NCBI GenBank assembly: GCA_021613535.1
Contig: CP075492.1
Span: 19,096,001-19,160,000, forward strand
Reading direction: 5' to 3'
Length of the DNA: 64,000 bases
Source of the DNA: Adineta vaga
Lineage: Eukaryota; Rotifera
The translations under genes were made by a program, and so were the position numbers. Of this stretch, positions 23,101 through 32,424 are shown one piece after another (within the stretch, counting starts at the first letter, position 1; every line of letters begins with the position of its first letter). Under the pieces are notes generated by a model. It was not told the origin of the DNA and did not search any database. It worked only from the letters and a program-made list of their open reading frames with translations.

Positions 23101-24104
23101 GTGTAGCTGATATCATTATATTTTCAGAGGCACACCATGGTCTATTTCTATTGACGTCCGAACGGTATATAATTTGTGAACGTATTTTCAATTCCAATAA
23201 AAATCGTAAGTACTCTATTTCAAGTAACCAATTAGTACCGAGACCTGTGACTAAAGTATGTCCTTGAATTGTTGTTCTCAAATAATTCAAGAATGATAAC
23301 ATTTGAATAGATGCACTGCTTGTTTGCAATTCAAGAATACCATCGACATCTTTCCGAATTTCCATTTCAGGAACGAGTTCAATAGAAATGAAATCAGTAT
23401 TGTTAATATCTTTTTGAATTTGAATAATTATCTCTTTTGAAAATAAACAAAATTCTGACAAGAGTTTAAACTAAATTAACAAAAAAGAAAATAATTCGAT
23501 CCTTTTATATATGAAAGACATTAATTCACTTGTGAATAAGCTGTTGTTCGAAAATCCCATACACCATATAAACTTGCATTTGAGAAATATAATCCTTCAA
23601 TCCATTGTTTATCAACAAAAACACTCGAACATATAGGATGCATTATGATATTTTGTAAAACAAAGTTTTTATGTGGTATTGTTACCGTTTTACATTGACA
23701 TGATAATGTTTGATTATGTTCAGAAGACAATTTATAAAAAAGATCATGTGTTACATCGGAAATAACAACCGTTTTTGGTTCGATTTTTATCAAAGTAACA
23801 TAAAATAATATATAAAGACATACTAAAATAAAGAAAATGAATCGTTTATGATTTAAATGATATCAGAAAAATAGATTCAATATTATTTACCTGTATGTAG
23901 TATAATGTATAACCAAGTTTGATATTTTTGATGTTTAAGGACAATAACTGGGTCTTTTATGTTATCATCGTCATCATACTCATTGTCTTCTAATGTAAAA
24001 AGATTATAATTTACCAACTTTTTATAAATCCATTTGAAAAACGTTTTTGGCTTCACTATGTTAAATGCAATTCTTTTACAAATTGATAAATTGAGAGTGT
24101 CGGT
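17118..24104 (-). CDS. Giant 7-TM protein: three tandem two-TM modules + Thr-rich stalk + FG-GAP/VCBS ectodomain
   Basis: Exons (minus): 24104?-23891, 23822-23530, 23470-22907, 22858-22414, 21880-21276, 21219-20601, 20473-20106, 20051-18962, 18375-18280, 18223-17118. Every junction is GT..AG and keeps phase, giving at least 1,728 aa after exon 1. Each module has TM1, a Cys-rich ectodomain (CxC.., then ICSS, then GCTP/SLL..CFY), a QCSPSIC.YT motif, then TM2 with a GG pair (LGVQGG). Introns at module borders fall inside TM1, so modules share exons. After module 3 a basic segment and a TM (FQKIIYLILILIFIIVG) lead to a Thr-rich stalk, then repeats of the D-x-N-N-D-x-x-D type (VCBS/FG-GAP, Ca-binding propeller style). 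Inferred topology is N-in, C-out. The start is unresolved: no ATG in exon 1. Alternative: two genes, with FG-GAP from 18375 separate. Function unknown; receptor- or channel-like. Confidence 0.65.
18420..18950. mobile_element. Family X dispersed element fragment, inside a large intron
   Basis: It contains GAGAGTTATGTCGACTACAA and AAAAGTGTATGAGATAGAG at one side, and CTTCGAACTTGATCTAGG, TATTGATGAGAC and GTTATCGTGTTAACAAACGG at the other. These match copies at 29307, 29977, 31676, 47070 and 62882. It accounts for most of the 586-bp intron 18376-18961. Confidence 0.65.
22088..22255. repeat. Fold-back repeat in intron of the giant gene
   Basis: Inverted GGAGGAGTTCAGGTAGCG and CGCTACCTGAAG..CTCC segments lie in the 533-bp intron 21881-22413. 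It is locally GC-richer than its surroundings. Probably a small non-autonomous element; no TSD seen. Confidence 0.45.
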
Positions 24105-25960
24105 TTAAATATCGATATTTCTTGTATGTATATCATACGCGTTCTCGTATTCTTTTCTCAATTCTTATTTGGGATTGCATGATTAAAAATGTATCAAATT
24201 CTTTTCTACAGTTGAAACAAAATACAACTATATATTTCAAAGCGGATTTGACAATGAATAATATAGCGTAGTTACATAGGAGCAGTTAGTTGTGAGTGGC
24301 TGATCAAAGAGAAGCCGTTGAATGATTATATCGATGTGGAAGGTTACTTTTGAAGTGTAATGTTAATGTAAACTCAGATAGTTTTAATCGTTTTATTCAA
24401 AGAAGTGAATTATACTCAATCCTTTAAAAATAAAATTGAGATAATATCAACTTCTTAAAAGAAAACAAATTTCAAAAATGAGATAAGATAGACGGTGTCA
24501 CACAATATATATCGGAAGTTTTATGTTACGAATCAGTGATGATATGAGTGACCTAGTATTTGCTAAGATTATACTTCTTACTTGACAGATAATAGAAGTA
24601 GAAAAGTGTATATATAGTGAACTAGTTATGAGTAGCCAATCGAATAGAGGCCGATGAACGACTAGGTGTTGAATGATTGGATGACAGTATTTTGACATTG
24701 TTAGTATAGAAATTCTTTCCTAGTAACATTTTTTCAGCATAAACATAAGAAGTAACGTTTCTGTAGGATATTTAATTAAAATGATTAATATCACTTTCTA
24801 TTATATACGCATTAGAGATAAATATTACTGTCAAGTAATCATCGCTCATACAAGTATCTTCACTTTTTAGCTTTGGTAACTTGAACAAAACCTTGATATA
24901 AAAGCTCCTTATCTACTTTTGAGTTCATGCTGTAGATAAAAATCCCAAAAAGATTCGTGTCATTAGTCGCTAGTTGTTGAGATATTGTATTTTTAAGGTA
25001 TTGGGATGACTCACTGCTCTGGCCCACTTCAGGTATATCCGGAAAAGTCAGAGGTCTCGCTGAGTAGTTTATTGTGAGAGTTTTAACTTTTCTAAATACG
25101 CCTAATTCTGAAAATTTCCTAGTGGGCTACTCTCAATGCGAGCTAGTATCTATACAAACTTTGAAGGCGAAATTTCCACATGAGTTTTTCGTATATTCCT
25201 GAGAAGAACTACGGCAGTGAGTCATTTCAACAATAAGAAGTCAAGGACACGAACCGTTTCGGTGTTTTTATCTACTTTATGAGTCTTTTCTATGGGCTGA
25301 ATATGAGATCAAACAGAGGGTATCACTTGTTGAGGTTCATTATCGTAAGATATTTACAAGAAAGTCATTACATATCATCTACGGAATGCTCCTTTCAGTA
25401 GAAGATTTAACAACGTTTGCGTTGCGTTACTTGTTTTTCAATATTATCAATATTCGATGAATTCTGTACGGAAAATATTGACTAAATAAAATAATACTGT
25501 TTTCATTGTGATGAATAATATTTCACTGAAAAGTAACGATGAGAATGGATACGTACTTGAATCTTGAATTTTTTCTATATTTTAAAAATGTTCTTATCTA
25601 ACATAAAAATTTAGAATATATATTTGTAAAGCCTTTCAATATTCCTTTGCCTACTCATTAATATTTTTCCATTGACGTCAATTGTCATAAGATTTATTCA
25701 TATGATTGATATAATATGTGTTGACATGCATTATTAAACTAAAAGAGCATGAAAAAAGAAAATTTTTCTTCATCATTTACTCAATAAACTTATTAAATCT
25801 CATATAGAATATTGATGAAATATCATGCCTGCATTTTGTATATTTCTTCAATATAAAATCCTAGTGGAAATACTGATAACAGCCGAGAATGGTCTTCAAA
25901 AATGTCTCTTACTATAAATGTCCTTTTAAAAATGGTCCTCCTCAATAAAATCCTAGCATG
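24105..25960. other. No gene supported; contains one fold-back repeat
   Basis: The promoter and possibly a first exon of the giant minus-strand gene should lie in the first few hundred bases. An ATG-led 14-codon stretch with donor GTATGA near 24130-24170 was considered, but its phase does not fit. Confidence 0.4.
24937..25300. repeat. Imperfect inverted repeat, possible non-autonomous element
   Basis: The left arm has TAGATAAAAATCCCAAAAAG, GATTCGTGTC and GATGACTCACTGCTC. The right arm has these inverted and diverged (GCAGTGAGTCATTTC, GACACGAACCG, TTTTTATCTA). Arms are roughly 90-100 bp. Confidence 0.5.
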
Positions 25961-26022
25961 TAGGCGTCGGTGTGGGTGTGGGTACTACATTTATCTAATA
26001 CCTACACCCACACCCACACCCT
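25961..26022. repeat. TGTGGG palindrome TP9
   Basis: A GTAGGCGTCGGTGTGGGTG arm, spacer TACTACATTTATCTAATACC (like TP16), then CTACACCCACACCC. Confidence 0.85.
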
Positions 26023-26222
26023 TTCCAATCTACTTCATCACATTTAGTAATTTCCGACATGAATTGTTTCATTTCATAGTGAGAAGAATTAATCAGCCTA
26101 CAATTGAACAAATCCCATTGCGAAATGTTTCAAATAAATAAATTTGTACTCTCACTTTTAAAACTTTCATTTTACAGATAAATCTTGAGGTTTTATTCTT
26201 CCATATCCTCAAATTTATTATC

Positions 26223-27085
26223 TTAATAAAGACATCTTAGAATCTTAGTATATCCATTGTCATTATTTGTTGACCAAGTATTTGAATTCCACACAACACG
26301 TGTCTGTGAACTATCACAATCATAATAAGCGTATATTGTAGCGTTTGAAGAACCAGTTAATTTTCGACAAAATTCAGTAGTGCTCCAAGACGATGAACTA
26401 GATGAACTCCATTGACCACAACCAACACCATTTGGAAAATATAAACCACCTTCTTGCAAATTTGTACATTCAGTGTATGAAGCATTGGAATTATCTACAC
26501 TACTGCATGTTACTGTTCTTCCATCAATAACTTGACTCAATACAAAGAAAATATATATCGATGACACTGTTGCTATATGATAAATCATAGGAAAAAAGAG
26601 AAGAGTTTATACATATAAAATACTATTTTCATCTACTTACAAGTCGTAGTTCCAACTGTCGTTACTATTAAAAAAAAAGAGTTTTATTATCTGTTCGATG
26701 ACATCTCTATATCGGTATAGTACTATACATAAGCTACTGCTACACTCATATGAGATCTCAATATACCTTCATTAGTATCAAAACGATTTAAATCAACAAC
26801 AATACCACTTGATGATCCAATAAGATTTCCAGCTACAAATGGTTCGTTGTACAATTTACACGGAACTGATCCTAGACGATCAAAAATAACGATACTACAC
26901 TTTGAAATTTGATTTATACATTGTGAAATGCAGAGTAATTTTGAATCGAGAATAAATTGATCAATTGGTGAACTATTCGTTTGATAATTCTTTTGATTAT
27001 ATTCACGACCTATTGTTTGTTCTAATGTACATGTAATACATATTGTAATGTAATAATAGAAGCAAAAGATCAAAGATAGACGCAT
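26223..27085 (-). CDS. Secreted PAN/apple-like protein with Thr linker and small Cys domain, three exons
   Basis: Exon 1 (27085-26767) starts at ATG with a signal peptide (MRLSLIFCFYYYITICITC). It encodes a Cys-containing domain (LLCISQCINQISKCSIVIF.. then PCKLYNE) reminiscent of PAN/apple domains. Exon 2 (26664-26641) is a 24-nt mini-exon encoding a Thr-rich linker. Exon 3 (26572-26223) encodes a second domain (TVTCSSVDNSNASYTECTN, GVGCGQW, FCRKLTG, YYDCDSS) ending LRCLY-stop. Introns are 102 and 68 bp, and phases are consistent (all phase 1); 230 aa. The PAN-plus-Thr-linker layout is common in bdelloid secreted proteins. Ligand unknown. Exon 3 alone has an in-frame Met, so a separate short gene is a less likely alternative. 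Confidence 0.65.
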
Positions 27086-27287
27086 TGTTTCTATCTAACA
27101 ATCAAAGAAATGAATTTTAATAAAAAAAAGTACACAATCGGTAATCATCCGATCGTAAAACACATAAAATTTAATTATTAGTTTTTTCACGGTAATAATA
27201 AATTGCGCTTAGTAAATAATTGAACAAGTTTCTCTCTTGTATTTTTTATATCACTCTAAGTCAATGAATAAAAAAGTATAGTTTCAT

Positions 27288-27325
27288 CTTGAGGATGTGG
27301 GTTCAGAGTATAGTCCGACCCACTC
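27288..27325. repeat. TGTGGG palindrome TP10 (short)
   Basis: An ATCTTGAGGATGTGGGTTC arm, spacer AGAGTATAGTCCG shared with TP11 and TP12, then ACCCACTC. Confidence 0.75.
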
Positions 27326-27402
27326 TTAGAATATACTTTCAACTAGAATTATGCATTTCGCACGTTTATTAAATATTTAGAATGATTTTATAAAATGATT
27401 GT

Positions 27403-28305
27403 TCAGAAAAGAAATTTCATAAATATGATGAAAATATTTAGTAACGCAAAGCGAAACCAAGTAATCATGTTTGTTGATGTGGAATTCATACTCAAAACGC
27501 CACCCCACTTTTCTGCAATTGCCAATCTGATTGCCAAACCATTCTCAGGAGAGTTAGATCTATCGATATTACATAGAAACTTAACTAAATCTGAAAATGA
27601 AGGTATCTGAATGACTGGATCTGTTCGGACTACTTGATAAAAAATATTGACAGGATTCATAGTGGATTCACAAGTATATTTTGTCGTGGAATTTTGACTA
27701 TCTTCCCAAGAATACATACAGACACCATCTTTACAATTTTTCAACGTGTTTGGATTACTATAACATTGTTCTACATTCGATAGACTATTACCAGTAAAGA
27801 CTAATGTAAATAGTTGATCATATAAAGTCTGAAATTGCTTTGTCAATCCGATATAGTATGAAATGTATTTCTGGAAATACTTGATAGTACAATCATCACT
27901 TGTCTTACACTCATAAAACCATACGATTTGTCTTTCAATACTTGGTTCAAAAGAAAATTGAGCATCTACTCCAATACCAGCATCGAAATCGATATCTGTT
28001 GAGTTATCATTTTTAAATTCGACAGAAACTGTATTTTTCACGTAGTTCATATCAAGAATAATTCCACATTTTATGGAGATAGAACGAGTTTTGCAACTTG
28101 ATGGTATAGTCAATGGATCGCCAAAAGAAAAGTTAAATTGACAACTATCGAGACAATTGAAAACCTTGATACTCTTCGTTCGATGATGGTTTCCTTCGAT
28201 CATTTGTGTACGATGCAAGGCATTTTTCCAATTGATAAATGCGAGACTATACTTAGCGAAAGCGAGTGTAATCAGTACAAATGATATCATGGTTCGATGC
28301 AACAT
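27403..28305 (-). CDS. Secreted protein with hydrophobic C-terminus (possible GPI anchor), Cys-rich
   Basis: An ATG at 28305 gives a signal peptide (MLHRTMISFVLITLAFAKYSLA); the longer frame upstream begins at a TTG, so this Met was chosen. The protein is 300 aa. It has about ten Cys (FNCLDSCQF, SSCKT, IKCG, YECKTSDDCT, EQCY, NCKDGVCMYSW, TCES, FLCN) and a hydrophobic tail (FALLNIFIIFMKFLF), suggesting a GPI signal or C-terminal anchor. Single exon, intact. No family recognised. A truncated, nonsense-bearing paralogue lies directly upstream at 28484-28893, so this is a local duplicate. Confidence 0.7.
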   Translation of the reverse strand: MLHRTMISFVLITLAFAKYSLAFINWKNALHRTQMIEGNHHRTKSIKVFNCLDSCQFNFSFGDPLTIPSSCKTRSISIKCGIILDMNYVKNTVSVEFKNDNSTDIDFDAGIGVDAQFSFEPSIERQIVWFYECKTSDDCTIKYFQKYISYYIGLTKQFQTLYDQLFTLVFTGNSLSNVEQCYSNPNTLKNCKDGVCMYSWEDSQNSTTKYTCESTMNPVNIFYQVVRTDPVIQIPSFSDLVKFLCNIDRSNSPENGLAIRLAIAEKWGGVLSMNSTSTNMITWFRFALLNIFIIFMKFLF

Positions 28306-28483
28306 GTTAGTATAAGAATGTGTCGTGTGCAAATAAAGAAACAGATAAACATTACTAAGTCTTTTTATATGTTTAAAGAATAATATCTCTGACTAAGTTT
28401 TATTTACTTCTTTCTTATCATTTACTCATGCACCTTAGCAAAGTTATTTGTCGAACGTGTGTGATAAATCTCTCGTCTTGCAA

Positions 28484-28893
28484 TCACCTTTTTAAATAAA
28501 GAGTTTTATTAAAAATATGAGAAAGACTGAATAGATGTATAGATGCAGAATTAGTATTTAAAACTTCACCACAATTATCTTGTATTGCTTGTCGAATGAT
28601 TGCAGCGTTATTTGATGAATTGCATTCGTCAAATTTACATTCCAATTCAATTTCATCTTGATCCGTCGGTGTTTGAACAGGTAGTGATGTTCGAGCTATA
28701 TGATAAGAGATTTCCACTTTGTTTAGATCTGAATCACACCTATAAGTTGCTATGGAATTTTAAACATCTTCCCAGAAATATGAATATGTTCTTCCAGGAC
28801 AATCTTCTAATGTATTTGGATTGTTATAACATTGTTTCACATCTGATGAATTATTATTGGTATAGAGCAATGTCGAGAGATAATTATAGAAAA
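28484..28893 (-). pseudogene. Truncated paralogue of the 27403-28305 gene
   Basis: The minus frame shows KQCYNNPNTLEDC and YSYFWEDV, then a TAA stop, then NSIATYRCDSDLNKVEIS and a tail with ANN/AIIRQAIQDNCGEVLN. These match EQCYSNPNTLKNC, YSWEDSQNSTTKYTCES and AIRLAIAEKWGGVLS of the neighbour. The nonsense codon (about 28762) and loss of the N-terminal half show it is dead. Its broken 5' end touches TP11. Confidence 0.75.
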
Positions 28894-28949
28894 TCTTGAG
28901 TGTGTGAATGTGGGTGTATATGAGAGTATAGAACCCACACCCACACCCT
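28894..28949. repeat. TGTGGG palindrome TP11
   Basis: An ATCTTGAGTGTGTGAATGTG arm, spacer GAGAGTATAGAA shared with TP10 and TP12, then CCCACACCCACACCC. Confidence 0.85.
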
Positions 28950-29306
28950 GGTATAACCCTTTGGATTCACAGACGTCCAATTTTCAATAGTCCGTCAGGT
29001 AGTATACATTCCATGTCTTTAAAATCGGCTAAGTTTGGGCGATCAATCGCGATTTTCAAAAAAATCGTCGATCATATCGTCAGTAATAAATGGTTATTTT
29101 GTCGAAACTAAAATGAACTACGACTTTCTGAAAAAAAAGCGTGAAAAAATCGCTTATTTTAGCGGTTTTATCGCGATAGATCTCACAAGTAATCGACATG
29201 ATAAATCGTGCGTTCTTACGGGATTTTGCTTCCTTGAGTAGTGTAATATATCATGATGATAAATTATCTCTTTTATGAAAATCCCTTCACTTTTGATGAT
29301 TATTTT

Positions 29307-29540
29307 TGTGTACTCAATAAGTGAGTACACTACTAAAATCGGTCAGTGTGTCCGTCCGTTTACACGATAACTTTTCAAAAATACAAGCGATTGCCGGGAA
29401 TTTTTTTACATAGAATTGTCTCATCAATATCTCGGTCGAGTTCGAAGTTGAGAAGGATCGGCTAAGAAATGGCCGAGTTATTCTTAAAATACTGAAAAAT
29501 CATCTGTCAACCCCTGAGGGGGGGTACAGGGATTTTTGCA
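29307..29540. mobile_element. Family X element, one terminus
   Basis: Starts TGTGTACTCAATAAGTGAG, TACACTACTAAAATCGGTC, AGTGTGTCCGTCCG and continues through TCGGTCGAGTTCGAAG to CCCCTGAGGGGGGGTACAGG. This is the reverse complement of the last 230 bp of the element at 46138-47297. The other end was not located. Confidence 0.7.
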
Positions 29541-29976
29541 AAAAACAAAGTACTATGTTTCTCTGTCTCTTTGTCTGCCCCTTCGCTATCCATTCAGTTC
29601 CTGTCATAGGTAAGATCACCAAACTTTCCATGGCGCTTCCCTAGGTCTAGAAAAAGGTCAATAGACTGTTGGTATCATCAGGGTGAGTGTGAAGAATCAG
29701 TGAGAGAACGATGCGACATATCAAATGAAGAAATAAAGGAAAGCGTAGCTCCATTAGCGCTAAAGCCTCTTCTATCAAAAATCATCAGAGGAAGGGTCAG
29801 CAGGGAGATCTTTGTGACTTTCAGGGAAGTCTTCTTTGTATTATTTCACTTTATCAAAGTCATTCTAAGTGTGCTAGTTGGTGAAAAATGTAGAAATTCA
29901 TTCAAAACATAATTTCTTTGAATTTGTAGGCCCCAGATGAACATAATCCAGGTATCAATGATATGTTATTGAGAAC
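29541..29976. other. No gene supported
   Basis: Probably the remaining interior of a family X copy. A 70-aa ORF here has no features. Confidence 0.35.
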
Positions 29977-30280
29977 AGATTTAGAACCTCGTACTTTGTC
30001 AAGTGTACGGAAAAAGCGAGCGCATAACTAAAATCAATCGATGTGTCCGTCCATCGGTTCGTTTACGCGATAAATCCCGAAAAGCTAATCCGATTATGAT
30101 GAAACTTGCCAGAGTATTGTCACATCAATATCTCGCTCGAGTTCGAAGATGAGCGTGATTGGACGAGTTATTGCTAAGTTATTGAAAAGATACTGATATT
30201 TCCCTATATATTCTATCTCATACACTTTTTGCAGTACACATAACTTTCGGATAAAATCCGAAGTTTGCGCATTTATTTTT
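29977..30280. repeat. Left arm of a 300-bp inverted repeat (family X related)
   Basis: Starts AGATTTAGAACCTCGTAC and includes AAGTGTACGGAAAAAGCGAG, GCTAATCCGATTATGATG and TCGGATAAAATCCGAAG. It matches the reverse complement of 31676-31978 at roughly 88-90 percent by eye. Together the arms enclose the Cys-rich repeat gene. Confidence 0.8.
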
Positions 30281-30635
30281 ACATGGGTACTATGACTAGC
30301 CTCACTCTTGTACTCTTTATTTTTGTTGTTAATGCTACTGTCTACTGTCATTGTAACTCGACGCAATTCTTTGCATTGGTGTATCATCAATTATGTTTCT
30401 ACTGACAGATTTAATACTTCTTTTCGTTACAAAGCGAAGCGAATTTCGGTTTGATTAATCCCTACAAATATACTATTCTTACTAAAACGATAGTCAAAAA
30501 ATCTTTTTCTGAATTTTTACTGAAATAAATATGATCCAAACTTAAATCAACAAAAAAAAACAGTTTCTAACTATTGCATTGTTCTCGAGCCGATGGTTTA
30601 TGACAATGCGCACTTCATGGCTGATAAACAAAAGC

Positions 30636-31276
30636 TCACACCAACTCATTATTGAGGCACTTTTTATCACGTGATGGTTTGTAGCATTTAGTACCACACA
30701 ATCGTTCCGCATAATTGCATAACAGTTCATTATTATAGCAATTTTTTTCAGAAGTATTGTAGCATTGAGTACCACACGCGCGTTCTCCATAATTGCATAA
30801 CACTTCATTATTAAAGCACCGTTTTTTAGAAGTATTATAGCATTGAGTACCACATGCTAGTTCGTTATAACCGCATAACAATTCATTATTAAAGCACTGT
30901 TCACCATCTACGACCAGTAGCATTTAGTACCACACACTTTTTGCCATTTACTGCATATCACTTCATTATTAAAGCATTGATCTACAGAAATATTGTAGCA
31001 TTGAGTACCACACACTTCTTGCCATTTACTGCATACCACTTCATTATTAAAGCACTGTTCACCATAAAATGGCGTGTAGCAATGAGTACCACACAATTTT
31101 TGCGAATAGCTGCATACCACTCCATTATTGTGGCACTCCCACCCTAATGGGTTGTAGCATTGATTACCACATGCTTGTTCTCCAGAAGCACAAGCAATTA
31201 ATGCTCCATTTGCCAAATGGTGCATTTCTACCACTGACAGCAATATACAGATCAAAAGTATATTCATCGATTGCAT
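30636..31276 (-). pseudogene. Secreted Cys-rich repeat protein (7 x CG-xx-CY repeats), frameshifted
   Basis: An ATG at 31276 gives a signal peptide (ILLICILLSVVEMHHLANG). About seven repeats of 26-27 residues follow with the pattern CG-T-x-CY-x(6-8)-C-(F/Y)NN-E-(L/V)-(L/V)-C. The style resembles fungal and bdelloid carbohydrate-binding CG..CY repeats (PF10645-like), but this is by eye only. Repeat 4 is broken: the frame reads KCYWS then stops, while the next frame resumes at GEQCFNNELLC. Comparison with repeat 2 shows one base missing between about 30910 and 30922. It is either a young pseudogene or a base-call error. The unit lies inside a 300-bp inverted repeat pair, as if carried by it. 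TGA at 30636 ends the second frame. Confidence 0.65.
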
Positions 31277-31675
31277 TCTTATTCAAATTTTCTATGTTCT
31301 AGAAAAAATTGCTTCTGTATATAAAGTGTAAGCATGAGATATAGAAAAGGCAGGGGCGAATAGGTGTTTATAAGGATTACTATCTATTGATTGCATCAAA
31401 CATGCGTCATAAATAAAAAGAGTCGATCAATAATAGACTAATCCTTTGGAAGAAAAACAGTATTTTAAGAACAATCATTACATTTTTTAAATTTTGATAA
31501 ACTTAATAAGACACTCGATCACAACATGACTAATAAATCTGTAAATATAAACTGCAGATGACATTATCACCTGATAATTTCATTCTTTTATAAACATGAC
31601 TCACCATCGGTACTTTTACGTACTTCTAATACATGCAAGCGTAGTAAATCAAAGAATTCAATGCTAATAGCATCC

Positions 31676-31978
31676 AAAATAAATGCGGAACCTTCGGATT
31701 TTATCCGAAAGTTATGTGTACTGCAAAAAGTGAATGAGATAGAAGATATAGGGAAATATCAGTATCTTTTCAATAACTCAGCAATGATTCGTCCAATCAG
31801 GCCCATCTTCGCACTCGAGCGTGATATTGATGTGACAATACTCTAGCAAATTTCATCATAATCGGATTAGCTTTTCGGGAGTTATCGTGTAAACGAACCG
31901 ATCAACGCGCACATCGATTGATTCTAGTTATGCGCTCACTTTTCCCGTACACTTGAAAAAGTATGAGGTTCTAAATCT
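31676..31978. repeat. Right arm of the 300-bp inverted repeat
   Basis: Inverted copy of 29977-30280, ending GTATGAGGTTCTAAATCT directly beside TP12. Confidence 0.8.
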
Positions 31979-32036
31979 TGAGGGTGTGGGTGGGTTAAGA
32001 GTATAGCCGGACCCACACCCACCCACCTACACCCTC
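31977..32036. repeat. TGTGGG palindrome TP12
   Basis: A TCTTGAGGGTGTGGGTGGG arm, spacer AAGAGTATAGCCGG shared with TP10 and TP11, then ACCCACACCCACCC..CACCCTCAG. Confidence 0.9.
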
Positions 32037-32040
32037 AGCT

Positions 32041-32235
32041 GACCTTACACCTTCAGATTTTTGTGTGTTCAATTATCTGAAACATGATCTTGATAATTAT
32101 TCAGATGATACAAGTTTAGCTTCAGCAATAACGAAGACGCTTTAATCAACACCTATTGACGAATACCAAAAGACCTTTCCGAAATAGATTGAAAGGATGA
32201 GATTTTGATTGAACATCATAGAGACTACTTCGAAG
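32041..32235 (+). pseudogene. Mariner-like transposase C-terminal relic
   Basis: The frame reads DLTPSDFCVFNYLKHDLDNY, then SDDTSLASAITKTL, a stop, STPIDEYQKTFPK, a stop, IERMRF. This matches the C-terminal part of mariner/Tc1 transposases (D-L-x-P-x-D-F..L, W..R). A shifted frame continues IEHHRDYFE. At least two nonsense codons and one frameshift; only about 65 codons remain. It starts right after TP12. Confidence 0.75.
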
Positions 32236-32424
32236 TTCGAACATTTACTGTAAAAAGATTAGAAAAATCTTTTTTTCTATGAATAAATATTTGAAAATGA
32301 CAGAACGTTTTGACTACTCTATGTATATAACTAAGTATATCTATTTTACTCGAATAAAAAGACACACACTCAGATAGATAAAAATATTCACTTAATTACT
32401 ACTTTCAGATCCTGTTCGTTCAAG

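Noticed and set aside
26223-26588. Stand-alone 121-aa secreted protein
   Set aside because: Its apparent start lies in an intron that links it in phase to a Thr mini-exon and a signal-peptide exon.
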